From the NCBI RefSeq assembly GCF_001043895.1, contig NZ_JTHF01000164.1, forward strand, positions 1-35,722: a stretch of 35,722 bases of DNA, in the 5' to 3' direction. Numbering within the stretch: position 1 is the stretch's first letter; each line of letters starts with the position of its first letter. The DNA comes from Methylobacterium indicum (GTDB lineage Bacteria > Pseudomonadota > Alphaproteobacteria > Rhizobiales > Beijerinckiaceae). The position numbers and the translations under genes are program-made. This document shows, piece by piece, positions 17,388 through 24,760 of this stretch. Below the pieces are notes generated by a model that saw only the letters and a program-made list of their open reading frames with translations, searched no databases and had not been told where the DNA came from.

Positions 17388-18442
17388 AGCCCGACATCAA
17401 GCCCCATATCGCCTTGAAGCCCGTGATCACGCCCCAGCCCGACTACGTGCAGGTCCGCGACCTGCGCCGCCTGTTCGACGTCTCGCGCCCCTGGCTCAAC
17501 CGGGTGATCGAGCGCCAGCCGCGCCAGTACCTGCGCGCCGTCGACCACGTCTCGTTCTCGGTCGCCAAGGGCGAGACCCTGGCGATCGTCGGCGAATCCG
17601 GCTCCGGCAAGTCGACGGTCGCCCGCATGGTGGTCGGCCTGATGCCGCCCTCCGACGGCGAGGTCTCGATCAGCGGCATCTCGATGACCGACCCGCGCCA
17701 GGCCGCCGAGCGGCGCCAGCTGCGCCGGCGCATCCAGATGATCTTCCAGGACCCCTACGCCTCGATGAACCCGCGCTGGCGGGTCGACCGGATCATCTCG
17801 GAGCCGATCCGCGCCTTCGGGCTCCTCAGCGGCGAGCGCGAGATTCAAGGTAGGGTCGGCGAGCTCCTGACCCTGGTCGGCCTGCACCCCGACGACGGCA
17901 AGCGCTACCCCCACGCCTTCTCGGGCGGCCAGCGCCAGCGCATCGCCATCGCGCGGGCGCTCGCCTCCGAGGCCGAGTTCCTGGTCGCCGACGAGCCGAC
18001 CTCAGCCCTCGACGTCTCGGTCCAGGCCCAGATCCTGAACCTGATGCGCGACCTCCAGGACCGGCTCGGCCTGACCTACCTGTTCATCAGCCACAACCTC
18101 GCCGTGGTGCGCCACATGGCGAACCGCATCGGCGTGATGTATCTCGGCCGCATCGTCGAGATCGGCGGCGGCCGCGAGCTCTTCACCGCCCCAAAACACC
18201 CCTACACCCGCATGCTCCTTGATGCGGTCCCCGACCTTGCGCATGTCGGCCGGCAGCGCGTGCCGGTGCAGGGCGAGATCCCGAACCCGATCAACCCGCC
18301 GTCAGGGTGTACCTTCCACCCGCGCTGCCCGTTCGCGAATGAGCGGTGCAAGGCGGAGGTGCCGGTGTTTCGGGATGGGGTGGCGTGTCATGCGGTGGAG
18401 GAGGGGCGGTTGATGCCGGGGGGTGTGGCTGCGGTGGCATAA
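17384..18442 (+). CDS. Peptide ABC transporter ATP-binding protein (DppF-type)
   Basis: The partner ATPase, 352 residues. Walker A is GESGSGKS, the signature FSGGQRQR, Walker B FLVADEPTSALD and the switch His in FISHNLA. The oligopeptide C-terminal extension is PSGCTFHPRCPFANERC. It starts inside the previous gene's stop (ATGA) and is the last gene of the operon: a terminator follows and then the AT-rich island. Confidence 0.95.
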   Translation: MKPDIKPHIALKPVITPQPDYVQVRDLRRLFDVSRPWLNRVIERQPRQYLRAVDHVSFSVAKGETLAIVGESGSGKSTVARMVVGLMPPSDGEVSISGISMTDPRQAAERRQLRRRIQMIFQDPYASMNPRWRVDRIISEPIRAFGLLSGEREIQGRVGELLTLVGLHPDDGKRYPHAFSGGQRQRIAIARALASEAEFLVADEPTSALDVSVQAQILNLMRDLQDRLGLTYLFISHNLAVVRHMANRIGVMYLGRIVEIGGGRELFTAPKHPYTRMLLDAVPDLAHVGRQRVPVQGEIPNPINPPSGCTFHPRCPFANERCKAEVPVFRDGVACHAVEEGRLMPGGVAAVA

Positions 18443-18447
18443 GAATG

Positions 18448-18484
18448 AGCGTGCCGCGATTAGGAAGAATGGCGGCACGCTTTC
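18448..18484 (+). terminator. Terminator of the peptide transporter operon
   Basis: A perfect 10 bp stem (18448-18457 with 18472-18481) is followed by TTTC. It marks the left border of the AT-rich island. Confidence 0.65.
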
Positions 18485-18518
18485 AGACAATAATCTCCGC
18501 TTATCGCTAAGTTGTTTT

Positions 18519-20468
18519 TTAAAACTGCCCTGGCGCATCGGGCCAATCATCTGGCACCAGAGCAGGAGGCTTTGTCCAGGGTTTCTCGATAAGCGACGCC
18601 TGAAACCAATCTTCTCTTAAATTTGCATGTTCCATTACTATTAATTGAAATCCGGGCGCATCTTCAGTTGCATAATGTAGTAGCATCAAAAATAAACGCC
18701 GAACGGCCTCAAGATCTGCGTCTTCTTCAGTCCTCTCAATCGACCCGTCTGCCGATTTGTACGAACCTTCCGATGGGAAATATACTTGTGTTGGCTGATC
18801 TATTAGTAAAAATCTTGGCAGTGGGTGATCATATTTTGCTGCAAACCGGTGGATAGATAATAAAGCTGCCAGATGATAGGCGAGATGATTTTCCCCTCCT
18901 CCAGTTTTATTCATATATATTGGTCGCCCGGGGCGATCAATTGCGACTGTAAGATGATTAAAATCCAATCTTGCAGGAAATTGCCCAAATTCACCCCTGA
19001 GGTCTTTTATATATTGAGAGATATATATGGAAATGTTATTGAGCGTAGATGCAAGCTTGGCCTCTGAGTCGTCCGCGCCAAGGGCTCGCTCCAAGTTGGC
19101 CGCCTTAGCCCTCAATCTTCTATCCGTAATAACCAATTTTTCCAGCTCTGTGTCACTCACAAGTGTCTCTAAATATAAACTAATTCTACCAACAACACGG
19201 GATGCTGCATTGTTTCTATTGCCAATTTCTGCCGCAAATTCGCTGGCAGTGAATGCTGACGATAACTCAATTTCCTTTTTCCTGATTTCGGCAGAGATCT
19301 TCGCCATCGATGAGTGTTGTTCCGCCAGGTATGATTCAAGAGCCGGACGCTCGATTGTAACCGCCTCCAACTCTTGGTCTAGCGATTTCAATTCTCTTAA
19401 AAGAACTTGAGCAATAGGGGCGTTCATACTGAGCCTTTCCTCAGAGAAAGGCCATTGCCAAGCGCCCGTAGCTTTATCGTGGGGGAGAGCCTTTATAGAA
19501 GCCAAACGTTCGCGCTGCTCCGTAGCCTCTCCCGCGAAGCCATCCGCCTTTTTAGAAAACTGCGTAGCTGTATCAATTTTATTGCTTGTTTCGCGGCGAA
19601 GCTTTTTTAGATCGATCAATTCGTTCTCCAATTGGAAAATCCGCCCTTCATCTTCGTCAGGAACAGCCGCAGGACGCCAGTCGAGTGCGTTGCGCAGCAT
19701 ATTAATGACGCCACCATCAGCAACTTGCGCGCTCGGAAGAATACCAACTGCTACTGCTTCTGATAGCAGCCCAATAGCTCGATCTTCCGCCTTGCCCATT
19801 GTCTCTCTTGCCGCATGCAATAATTTCGCGTTTATTCTGATTTCTCTGTATACAACACGAAGCTGAGCTTCGATAGAAAATTTATCTTTCCCCGAGATAC
19901 CGAGAATAATCGGCAATGTATCTTTTATGGTCTGCGGTTGAAACTGTTCATTTTGACGATAGAACAACTGGTCCTTACTAGTAATAATTCCTTGTTTTTG
20001 GAATAGATAATATAGAGTGTGCTTTATGTTCGCATCATAGCTCTCCCTACTATTGTCGAGAGGGACCTCTGTCTTGTTTTCTGGGATTCCAATCAAAGAT
20101 GTCAATAAAGCAACTACGCCGTCGTCATTATCATTTATTTTCAGATCAGTGTACGAAGGTGGGTGGACGATTGCACCCCGTCTAACCATTGCGAGGCTGA
20201 CCGAAGAAGCATTTTGCTCGGGCGCAGGTTTGGCAACAAGCACTTCCTCGCCGTTGAACCGATAAATTATTGCGTACCACGATACACGATCACGAATCAC
20301 ACCTTCTGGAACATCGAATGTCGAGCGGCCCATGCAAAATTCTATAATTTCTGAAATGGCAGATTTTCCAGTTGAAGAGCGGCCTGTGATTATATTTAAG
20401 CCATCATGGAAAAAAATATCCCGCCGACGTCCATCATGACTGTAGATGCTAATGCTTTTTATCTTCAT
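18519..20468 (-). CDS. DUF3732-type ABC ATPase of an ABC-three-component (ABC-3C) system
   Basis: This Rad50/SMC-like ATPase has 649 residues. Walker A GRSSTGKS is at 29-36, the central helical region at about 195-470 is rich in Lys, Glu and Leu heptad-like stretches, the signature-like TGGGENHLAYHLA is at 522-534, Walker B FLLIDQP at 553-559 runs into TQVYFP, and the His-loop MEHAN is at 612-616. The IDQP-T-Q-V-Y-F-P block is the hallmark of DUF3732. In ABC-3C systems this engine is thought to sense or remodel nucleoprotein and license an effector. Its ATG overlaps the stop of the middle component by ATGA. Codons (ATA, AGA, TTA) are unlike the flanks, which suggests horizontal transfer. No membrane segment is seen. 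Confidence 0.9.
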   Translation of the reverse strand: MKIKSISIYSHDGRRRDIFFHDGLNIITGRSSTGKSAISEIIEFCMGRSTFDVPEGVIRDRVSWYAIIYRFNGEEVLVAKPAPEQNASSVSLAMVRRGAIVHPPSYTDLKINDNDDGVVALLTSLIGIPENKTEVPLDNSRESYDANIKHTLYYLFQKQGIITSKDQLFYRQNEQFQPQTIKDTLPIILGISGKDKFSIEAQLRVVYREIRINAKLLHAARETMGKAEDRAIGLLSEAVAVGILPSAQVADGGVINMLRNALDWRPAAVPDEDEGRIFQLENELIDLKKLRRETSNKIDTATQFSKKADGFAGEATEQRERLASIKALPHDKATGAWQWPFSEERLSMNAPIAQVLLRELKSLDQELEAVTIERPALESYLAEQHSSMAKISAEIRKKEIELSSAFTASEFAAEIGNRNNAASRVVGRISLYLETLVSDTELEKLVITDRRLRAKAANLERALGADDSEAKLASTLNNISIYISQYIKDLRGEFGQFPARLDFNHLTVAIDRPGRPIYMNKTGGGENHLAYHLAALLSIHRFAAKYDHPLPRFLLIDQPTQVYFPSEGSYKSADGSIERTEEDADLEAVRRLFLMLLHYATEDAPGFQLIVMEHANLREDWFQASLIEKPWTKPPALVPDDWPDAPGQF

Positions 20469-20950
20469 GGCCGCAAACCTAAAGTTGCATATATCGTGCT
20501 TCTGTCACCAATCCGTCCAAATTCTTTGCCGAGAAAGGCAGCAACGCGCTGACATGCCACCATTTCCTCGCTTCCCTTTATGGATTTGCGTACACCCGTA
20601 CCTGGAAGTAGGCTTCCCTCGTCTGAGACCGATAGTACATTAATATGCGCCAGCAATCCCAAAGCTTCAAAACTGAATGGGAGCATATTTGTACATCGAT
20701 CAGCTAATCCGGCTACTACAATTGGATTCTCCGCAACAATCTTAAGAAAATAACTTCGCTTTCCTTCTTGTAAAACCTCTCTAGTGTCTCGGTGTAAACA
20801 TAGAGGCAATATCAACAGCGAAACTGAAAATGGCATTCCTGATTTTTTTACCTGGCTGAATGATATCATAGATTGATAAATCACTAAACCACAAAATGCA
20901 GGGTTGAATAAGTTGCGGATTTCTACAGGTCGATTGCTCCAATTCTTCAC
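20465..20950 (-). CDS. ABC-3C system middle component
   Basis: A 161-residue protein from the GTG at 20950. The GTG overlaps the upstream stop as GTGA, and AGGGG lies eight bases upstream; an in-frame ATG at 21001 would instead overlap the upstream gene by 55 bases. The sequence (LFNPAFCGLVIYQ, MPFSVSLLILPLCLHRDTREVL, FEALGLLAHINVLSV, CQRVAAFLGKEFGRI, STIYATLGLRP) fits the three-component ABC system middle component family (I believe the Pfam MC3 family; not checked). Middle components are thought to bridge the ATPase and effector. No catalytic motif is visible. Confidence 0.8.
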   Translation of the reverse strand: MKNWSNRPVEIRNLFNPAFCGLVIYQSMISFSQVKKSGMPFSVSLLILPLCLHRDTREVLQEGKRSYFLKIVAENPIVVAGLADRCTNMLPFSFEALGLLAHINVLSVSDEGSLLPGTGVRKSIKGSEEMVACQRVAAFLGKEFGRIGDRSTIYATLGLRP

Positions 20951-22143
20951 GCGGCTACCCCTAAAACCTCGGACAGCTTCTTGAGAAAAGTTGGATGCCA
21001 ATACACTCTCGGCGACGGTCTATCATTAGCAAGGATATGAAAAGCCCCTCGAACGACATAGGGCTCCGTAACGCGCTCTCTTATTCTCAAATGCGTGGTG
21101 CTAAATTCTGCCCACTTATACAACTCCCTACCAGCATTTATACAAGCGTCCTCGCCACTACCTTCGTTTATATTTTCGCATACGAGAGCTCGATACCTCT
21201 TCCACTCCTCAATCAACCTGTCCTCATAGCCTTCTATTTCACCCAGAATTAAAAGATTTTCCCGTGACCAGCTCGACCTCTGCTCAAAAGCTCTATAATA
21301 ATCGAGAATTGCCAATTGTATCCTCTCCTGAGGTAAATTTAAAGCATTTAATTGCATAACAAATGTACGGGACTCCTCGGCATTATCATTAAATTTACTT
21401 GGAGATTTGTTTCTAAAATTGATTGGAAGATTGTCGGATCGGTATTCTTCGGCAAGAAGAGCGAGCTTTTCCGAAACTTCCTGGACTCTGATGGGATCAG
21501 ATCGAACTCCGGTCAACACATCGATGACCACGTCATTCCACCAGCCCTCTAAACTCTCAAATAATGCCTTCCTGAATTCTTTCCTGATTGTACGCAGCCG
21601 CCTATCAATTAATTCTGGGATATCCTGAATCCTGACAATCTCTGAAAAAATTGTAATCCTTTCATAAAAATCGCTTTTTTCAGCCTCCTCGAGTTTGTCG
21701 AGTTCAACTTTAATCTTTTTTATAAATTTAGATTTACTTTTTTTTATGGCTTCTTCAGCTTTTTTTGCTTTATCAGAAACAGTGCCTGCATTCTCCGTAA
21801 ATTTTAGGAGAAAAGAATCCTTTGAAATGGAAGAAGTGCTATACAGTAGGAATCGAGCGTCAGACGAGACCTTTCCGTTTTCATTGTAATATTTAAGCCA
21901 AACTCTTACTGATTTCCAAAAATCAATTGATAGGTCTGTTAATCGGTCGTCTGCGTCTTTATGCTTTAAAGATGCAAGAGACACCTTTCCGTCGATAGGC
22001 ACGAACTCAACATCGTCATTTCGTTCGATATAAATAAAACAATCCTCAGGTAAATCTATAGCTTTAAGAAGAGCAAATCTTGACTGATAAATATACCCTA
22101 ACCCTTGTTCAGCTGCAGAGAATTGCGAACTTCCTGCCGACAT
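20947..22143 (-). CDS. ABC-3C effector: N-terminal nuclease-like domain plus ABC-3C C-terminal domain
   Basis: The first gene of the operon, 398 residues. Residues ~12-105 resemble the restriction-endonuclease-fold dsDNases seen in DUF4297/Cap4-type effectors: G-Y-I-Y-Q-S-R-F at 16-23, YIERNDDVEF at 38-47 (E40, D43, D44), SLASLKHK at 55-62 (K60), LTDLSIDFWKSV at 68-79. Where relatives often have Q-x-K, this has S58-L-K60. Residues ~120-195 are Lys/Glu-rich helix. Residues ~250-398 (MQLNALNLPQERIQLAILDYYRAFEQRSSWSRENLL, then YEDRLIEEW) look like an ABC-3C CTD that docks on the middle component. GAGG lies 10 bases before the ATG. Nuclease activity is inferred. Confidence 0.8.
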   Translation of the reverse strand: MSAGSSQFSAAEQGLGYIYQSRFALLKAIDLPEDCFIYIERNDDVEFVPIDGKVSLASLKHKDADDRLTDLSIDFWKSVRVWLKYYNENGKVSSDARFLLYSTSSISKDSFLLKFTENAGTVSDKAKKAEEAIKKSKSKFIKKIKVELDKLEEAEKSDFYERITIFSEIVRIQDIPELIDRRLRTIRKEFRKALFESLEGWWNDVVIDVLTGVRSDPIRVQEVSEKLALLAEEYRSDNLPINFRNKSPSKFNDNAEESRTFVMQLNALNLPQERIQLAILDYYRAFEQRSSWSRENLLILGEIEGYEDRLIEEWKRYRALVCENINEGSGEDACINAGRELYKWAEFSTTHLRIRERVTEPYVVRGAFHILANDRPSPRVYWHPTFLKKLSEVLGVAA

Positions 22144-22155
22144 CAGAAAATAACC

Positions 22156-22374
22156 TCATTCTCCGCGCGATCGCCGACTGCGCAGGAGCATTACCCCGTT
22201 AGGTTGAATCAATACCCTGCCTAAGAGGTTTCGGGAAGTGCCAACTGCGATCAACAATCCCTGTCCGTCGTCGTTCGTGTGCATGTCACAGAAAACCTGC
22301 CATGAACATGACAACGAATTCCTAATATCCATATGCTGTAGGCAGATAAACTTACCCCTCTCAAGTGCGCTCAA
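22156..22374 (-). CDS. Small open frame just upstream of the ABC-3C operon
   Basis: The frame is open from 22434 to a TGA at 22156, 12 bases before the effector start and overlapping its ribosome site. Possible starts are TTG at 22374 (72 residues) or ATG at 22332 (58 residues). Neither has a clear ribosome site. The product (for example NDDGQGLLIAVGTSRNLLG and RVLIQPNGVMLLRSRR) was not recognised. It could be a regulator, a fourth component, or a decayed gene fragment. Confidence 0.25.
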   Translation of the reverse strand: MSALERGKFICLQHMDIRNSLSCSWQVFCDMHTNDDGQGLLIAVGTSRNLLGRVLIQPNGVMLLRSRRSRGE

Positions 22375-22528
22375 GCAAAATAAAGATTTATAGATAACAG
22401 TTCGGCGATGCGCTGCACGGACAAAAATTCTATCCTATGACATCTATTTTAGTAGTAACCAATCAGAACAGGTGGTTCTTTTAGAGCGCCATGCATTTTC
22501 ATATGCGCAAGATTACCATCAACAAAAA
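22375..22528. other. AT-rich, apparently non-coding right edge of the island
   Basis: No convincing gene is seen. TATAAA on the minus strand (about 22388-22393) could be part of the ABC-3C promoter but lacks a matching -35. A weak 5 bp hairpin AGAAC/GTTCT (22465-22479) is followed by TTT on the plus strand. Confidence 0.4.
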
Positions 22529-22560
22529 GCCGGCCACGGGATGCGCCATCCGTGGCCGGC
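22529..22560 (-). terminator. Terminator of the sugar ABC transporter operon
   Basis: A perfect 11 bp stem GCCGGCCACGG/CCGTGGCCGGC is followed on the minus strand by TTTTTG. It lies just beyond the permease stop at 22592 and marks the right border of the AT-rich island. Confidence 0.85.
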
Positions 22561-22591
22561 ACCAAGACTCGGACCAAATGACGCGTAGCGA

Positions 22592-23497
22592 TCAGCTTTT
22601 CACCGCCCCAGCCGTCAACCCACCCACCATATACCGCTTGAACACATAGTAGATCGCGGCCGGCGGCAGGGCGTAGATCAACCCGGTGGTCATCAGCAGC
22701 TCCCACGGCGAGTCATCCGCCGCCAGGAAGCTGCCTAAGGCCACCGGCAGGGTCACGTCGGTGTCGCGGGAGAGGAGCAGGAAGGCGAACAGGTACTCGT
22801 TCCAGGCGAGCAGCAGCGCGTAGACGCCGATCGCGACCAGCGACGGGACCATCAGCGGCAGGTAGACGAAGCGGAAGAGCTGGGGCGGCGAGGCGCCGTC
22901 CATGATCGCGGCTTCGTCGAGTTCCACCGGCAGCTTGTCGGAGGCCTGCTTCAGCACCCAGATCGCGTAGGGGCTGGCGATCGTCACCATCGCGAGGATC
23001 AGCGCCCACTTCGAGTTAAGCAGCCCGTACGCTCCCATCGTCTTGTACATCGGCACGGCCAGGAACGCGGCCGGGATGAAGTAGGTGAACAGCGCCATGT
23101 TCATCACGGTCCGGCCGCCCTTCACCTTCAGGCGGCTGATCGCGAAGGCCGCCGCGGTGGCGACGAACAGCGTCAGCACGCCGGTCGCGAAGGCGATGAC
23201 CGCCGAGTTCCAGAATTGCTGCCAGAAGTTCGACAGGAAGTAGTGCTGCTGCCCAAAGACGATCCGAAAATTCTGGAGCGTCGGGTGGGCCGGAAAGAGT
23301 GCCCCCGACATCGCGTCCTGCTTGGGCGAGATCGCGAACAGGACGAGGTGGTAGATCGGGATCACGGTCCAGAGCAGGACCGGGATGCCGATGAGGAGGA
23401 GCTTGGCCTCCGTGCCGGCCGCGCGCAGCCAGTTGGTGCGGGCGGCGGCGCGCTCTTCCGCCGAGGGTGCCGCGCGGGCGGTCAGGGTCGTGCTCAT
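22592..23497 (-). CDS. Sugar-type ABC transporter permease (MalG/UgpE family)
   Basis: An inner-membrane channel subunit of 301 residues from the ATG at 23497, which overlaps the upstream permease stop as ATGA. Helix 1 is AKLLLIGIPVLLWTVIPIYHLVLF, and the FNSAVIA-like region is NFWQQFWNSAVIAFATGVLTL. The EAA coupling loop is LDEAAIMDGASPPQLFRFVYLP and the C-terminus is YYVFKRYMVGGLTAGAVKS, which is canonical for the carbohydrate uptake transporter-1 family. A longer upstream frame reading is a shadow of the first permease. Confidence 0.95.
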   Translation of the reverse strand: MSTTLTARAAPSAEERAAARTNWLRAAGTEAKLLLIGIPVLLWTVIPIYHLVLFAISPKQDAMSGALFPAHPTLQNFRIVFGQQHYFLSNFWQQFWNSAVIAFATGVLTLFVATAAAFAISRLKVKGGRTVMNMALFTYFIPAAFLAVPMYKTMGAYGLLNSKWALILAMVTIASPYAIWVLKQASDKLPVELDEAAIMDGASPPQLFRFVYLPLMVPSLVAIGVYALLLAWNEYLFAFLLLSRDTDVTLPVALGSFLAADDSPWELLMTTGLIYALPPAAIYYVFKRYMVGGLTAGAVKS

Positions 23498-24363
23498 TTC
23501 GAGAGCCTCTTCATCAGCACGTAGACCAGCGGCAGCACGAAGGGCATCGCGCAGACCACCGCCGCCATCGAGGCGTCGACCTGATCGAGGCGCAGATACC
23601 GGATGCCGAGGGTCGCCAGCACGTGGGTGAGATCGGCGGGACCGCCGCCGGTGAGCAGGTAGACCGAGTTGAAGTCGCCCAGCGTCCAGATCATCGACAG
23701 GATGGTGCAGGTCACGTAGAGCGTCCGCATCGACGGCCAGGTGACGTGCAAAAACTTCTGCCACTTGGTGGCGCCGTCGACCGAGGCCGCCTCGTAGAGG
23801 TCGGCCGAGATGGCCAGCCGCCCGGCGAGCAGGATCAGCGTCCAGAACGGCAGCGACTTCCAGATATGGACGCCGATGGCGAGCGTGAGCGCGAGGCTCG
23901 GGTCGTTGAGCCAGTTCGGGCCGTCATCGCCGGTGAGCCGGAAGATCAGCGAGTTCACCACGCCCCATTCGGGGTTCAGCATGAACCGCACCGACAGGAT
24001 GGTGGGGATCGACGGCACCGCCCAGGGCAGGATGAACAGCACCGACAGCCAGCGGATCCACTTCCGCTCGTTGGTGAAGAACCCCGACAACAGGAGCGCG
24101 ATCGCCATCTTCACGTTGATGCCGACGATCAGGAAGATCAGCGTGTTGACGACGGCGCGGGCGAAGATCGGGTCTTCCGCCAGATGCACGTAGCTCGCGG
24201 GGCTGCGCGCCAGCCACAGGCCGTAGCCGATCGGGTAGATGACGAAGAAGATGAAGATCAGCAGGTAGGGCGCGATCAGGATCAGCCCCCAGGCCTGCCA
24301 CGAGGTCAGGCGGAAGGGCTGGGCCGCGGCGACCGGCGCTGCCTCAGCGACCGTTGCGGACAT
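23494..24363 (-). CDS. Sugar-type ABC transporter permease (MalF/UgpA family)
   Basis: A channel subunit of 289 residues with about six helices, starting WQAWGLILIAPYLLIFIFFVIYPIGYGLW. The EAA loop is LYEAASVDGATKWQKFLHVTWP, and NSVYLLTGGGPADLTHVL is the usual late motif. The stop overlaps the next permease's start. It follows the binding-protein gene after a 397 bp gap that holds the repeat element. Confidence 0.95.
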   Translation of the reverse strand: MSATVAEAAPVAAAQPFRLTSWQAWGLILIAPYLLIFIFFVIYPIGYGLWLARSPASYVHLAEDPIFARAVVNTLIFLIVGINVKMAIALLLSGFFTNERKWIRWLSVLFILPWAVPSIPTILSVRFMLNPEWGVVNSLIFRLTGDDGPNWLNDPSLALTLAIGVHIWKSLPFWTLILLAGRLAISADLYEAASVDGATKWQKFLHVTWPSMRTLYVTCTILSMIWTLGDFNSVYLLTGGGPADLTHVLATLGIRYLRLDQVDASMAAVVCAMPFVLPLVYVLMKRLSK

Positions 24364-24410
24364 GGTCGGTCTCCTGGGTGAGGCCGTGAGGCGGGGGATG
24401 GGAACATCGA

Positions 24411-24478
24411 GAGCGGGCCCCGATCAGGATGTGATCGGACCCCGCTCGGGATGATGGGGGTGGAGGCACGGGTGCCTC
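24411..24478 (-). promoter_or_regulatory. Two hairpins before the first sugar permease
   Basis: The first is GAGCGGG..CCGATCA / TGATCGG..CCCGCTC (24411-24447) with a 2x2 internal loop. The second is GAGGCAC/GTGCCTC (24463-24478). Both lie in the transcribed gap between binding protein and permease, and may shape processing or pausing. Confidence 0.4.
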
Positions 24479-24504
24479 TCCTGTTGTTCCGTCGGGCCGT
24501 CTGT

Positions 24505-24717
24505 AAAAAGAAGAGCACCGGTCTCCCCTCTCCCCGCGGGCGGGGAGAGGGCCGTGTTCCCGTTCAGGGAACACGGCTAGCGGAGGCGCAGCCGAAGCGA
24601 GGGTGAGGGGGTGTTTCCGCAGGAGCCTCATCCGTCGAGACCCCCTCACCCCCGCCCTACGGGCTTGCCGCGCCCTCTGAACGAGGGCTCGGCCCTCTCC
24701 CCGCCCGCGGGGAGAGG
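24505..24717 (-). repeat. Palindromic repeat element, copy 2, after the sugar-binding protein gene
   Basis: It has the same 24 bp inverted arms as copy 1 (24527-24550 and 24694-24717), the same inner GAGGGTGAGGGGG (24599-24611) with a one-base-variant complement near 24641, and different loop hairpins (for example GTGTTCCC/GGGAACAC at 24554-24574). Read in the operon's direction, the right arm is followed by ACCGGTGCTCTTCTTTTT, as in copy 1. It begins about 43 bp after the binding-protein stop. Confidence 0.9.
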
Positions 24718-24760
24718 AGGAAGCCCGCGCCTCATCCTTCCTCGAACAGCTCCGGCTTCA

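Noticed and set aside
18519..20468. Ordinary RecN/Rad50 repair ATPase
   Set aside because: The IDQP-TQVYFP block, the overlapping middle component and the effector gene match ABC-3C instead.
18623..22374. Several 60-130 codon plus-strand frames in the AT-rich island
   Set aside because: They lie opposite the three coherent ABC-3C genes, lack ribosome sites and show no recognisable sequence.
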